From JAOTYV01 sp041557595 (GTDB taxonomy: Bacteria; Pseudomonadota; Alphaproteobacteria; UBA8366): DNA of 14,332 nt. Every line of letters starts with the position of its first letter. The first letter of the stretch is position 1. Below, in pieces: positions 14,274 to 14,332 of the stretch. The notes under the pieces are model-generated. The model was not told the DNA's origin, did no database searches, and was given only the letters and a program-made list of their open reading frames with translations. The stretch spans positions 1 to 14,332 of the forward strand of contig JBFFGE010000123.1 in NCBI GenBank assembly GCA_041557595.1. The letters run 5' to 3'. A program made the translations under genes and the position numbers.

Positions 14274-14332
14274 CGTTGATGCAAGACGGTCGGGTGTAGT
14301 CATGTGTTCGGCCTGTTGATGCGGCGCACATG
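14238..14332. other. sequence of foreign origin or rearranged end joined to the permease gene
   Basis: From about 14238 the sequence no longer encodes TRAP permease in any frame, and no ORF of note is present in the remaining 95 bases. It begins TGTGTGGACGGCTCCCC. GTCATGTGT at 14233-14241 recurs at 14299-14307, and CATGTG (14301-14306) forms an inverted repeat with CACATG (14327-14332). A TG-starting end with nearby short repeats would fit the terminus of an insertion sequence of the IS21 type or similar. I do not recognise the element, and the window stops too early to see a transposase. Confidence 0.4.

Noticed and set aside
14238..14332. Simple sequencing frameshift as the cause of the short TRAP permease
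   Set aside because: All three forward frames were read after the break and none resembles the expected permease continuation.

Overview
The window is GC-rich DNA (about 60% by eye, not computed) with tightly packed genes. Its gene families (TAXI-type TRAP transporter, Mla lipid transporter with a STAS-MlaE fusion, a TarD-like enolase-superfamily enzyme, SuyAB-like UxaA proteins) fit a Gram-negative alphaproteobacterium, perhaps a Rhodospirillales- or Rhizobiales-like lineage. The order-level guess is inference. I saw no rRNA, tRNA, CRISPR array, phage gene or intact insertion sequence.

Region 1 (1-3811, minus strand) is a catabolic operon for a small hydroxy acid. In transcription order it holds suyA (SAF-domain small subunit), suyB (UxaA-family large subunit), a D-tartrate-dehydratase-like enzyme (TarD type, full catalytic residue set), a possible 26-codon ORF, and an Ldh-family (malate/L-lactate/sulfolactate dehydrogenase type) oxidoreductase cut by the left edge. 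SuyAB is the known C-S lyase of (R)-sulfolactate, and the known (R)-sulfolactate dehydrogenase ComC is an Ldh-family enzyme. A sulfolactate-like substrate is therefore the leading reading, with a tartrate- or aldarate-type substrate as the alternative. The operon has a candidate promoter and a structured leader.

Region 2 (3825-6759) holds an N-acyl-D-amino-acid deacylase-type amidohydrolase (minus), a divergently transcribed creatininase-family hydrolase (plus), and adenine phosphoribosyltransferase apt (minus), whose stop lies 3 bases from the creatininase stop.

Region 3 (6921-11899, plus) is a compact operon: STAS-MlaE permease, MlaF ATPase, MlaD MCE protein, an ABC-transport auxiliary lipoprotein, and a class III aminotransferase coupled to the lipoprotein by a 4-base ATGA overlap. 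The first four should form an inner-membrane/periplasm phospholipid transporter. The aminotransferase is an unexpected last gene. The apt-mlaE intergenic region carries repeated CGCTAT half-sites.

Region 4 (11900-14332, plus) starts with about 490 bases without a convincing gene. A TAXI TRAP solute-binding protein follows, then a strong 14-bp hairpin, then the N-terminal part of the fused TRAP permease. The permease reads normally for 240 residues, then changes to unrelated sequence and stops; no frame downstream restores it. This points to an insertion, a rearrangement or an assembly join at about 14238, so the TAXI transporter is probably broken in this genome or contig.
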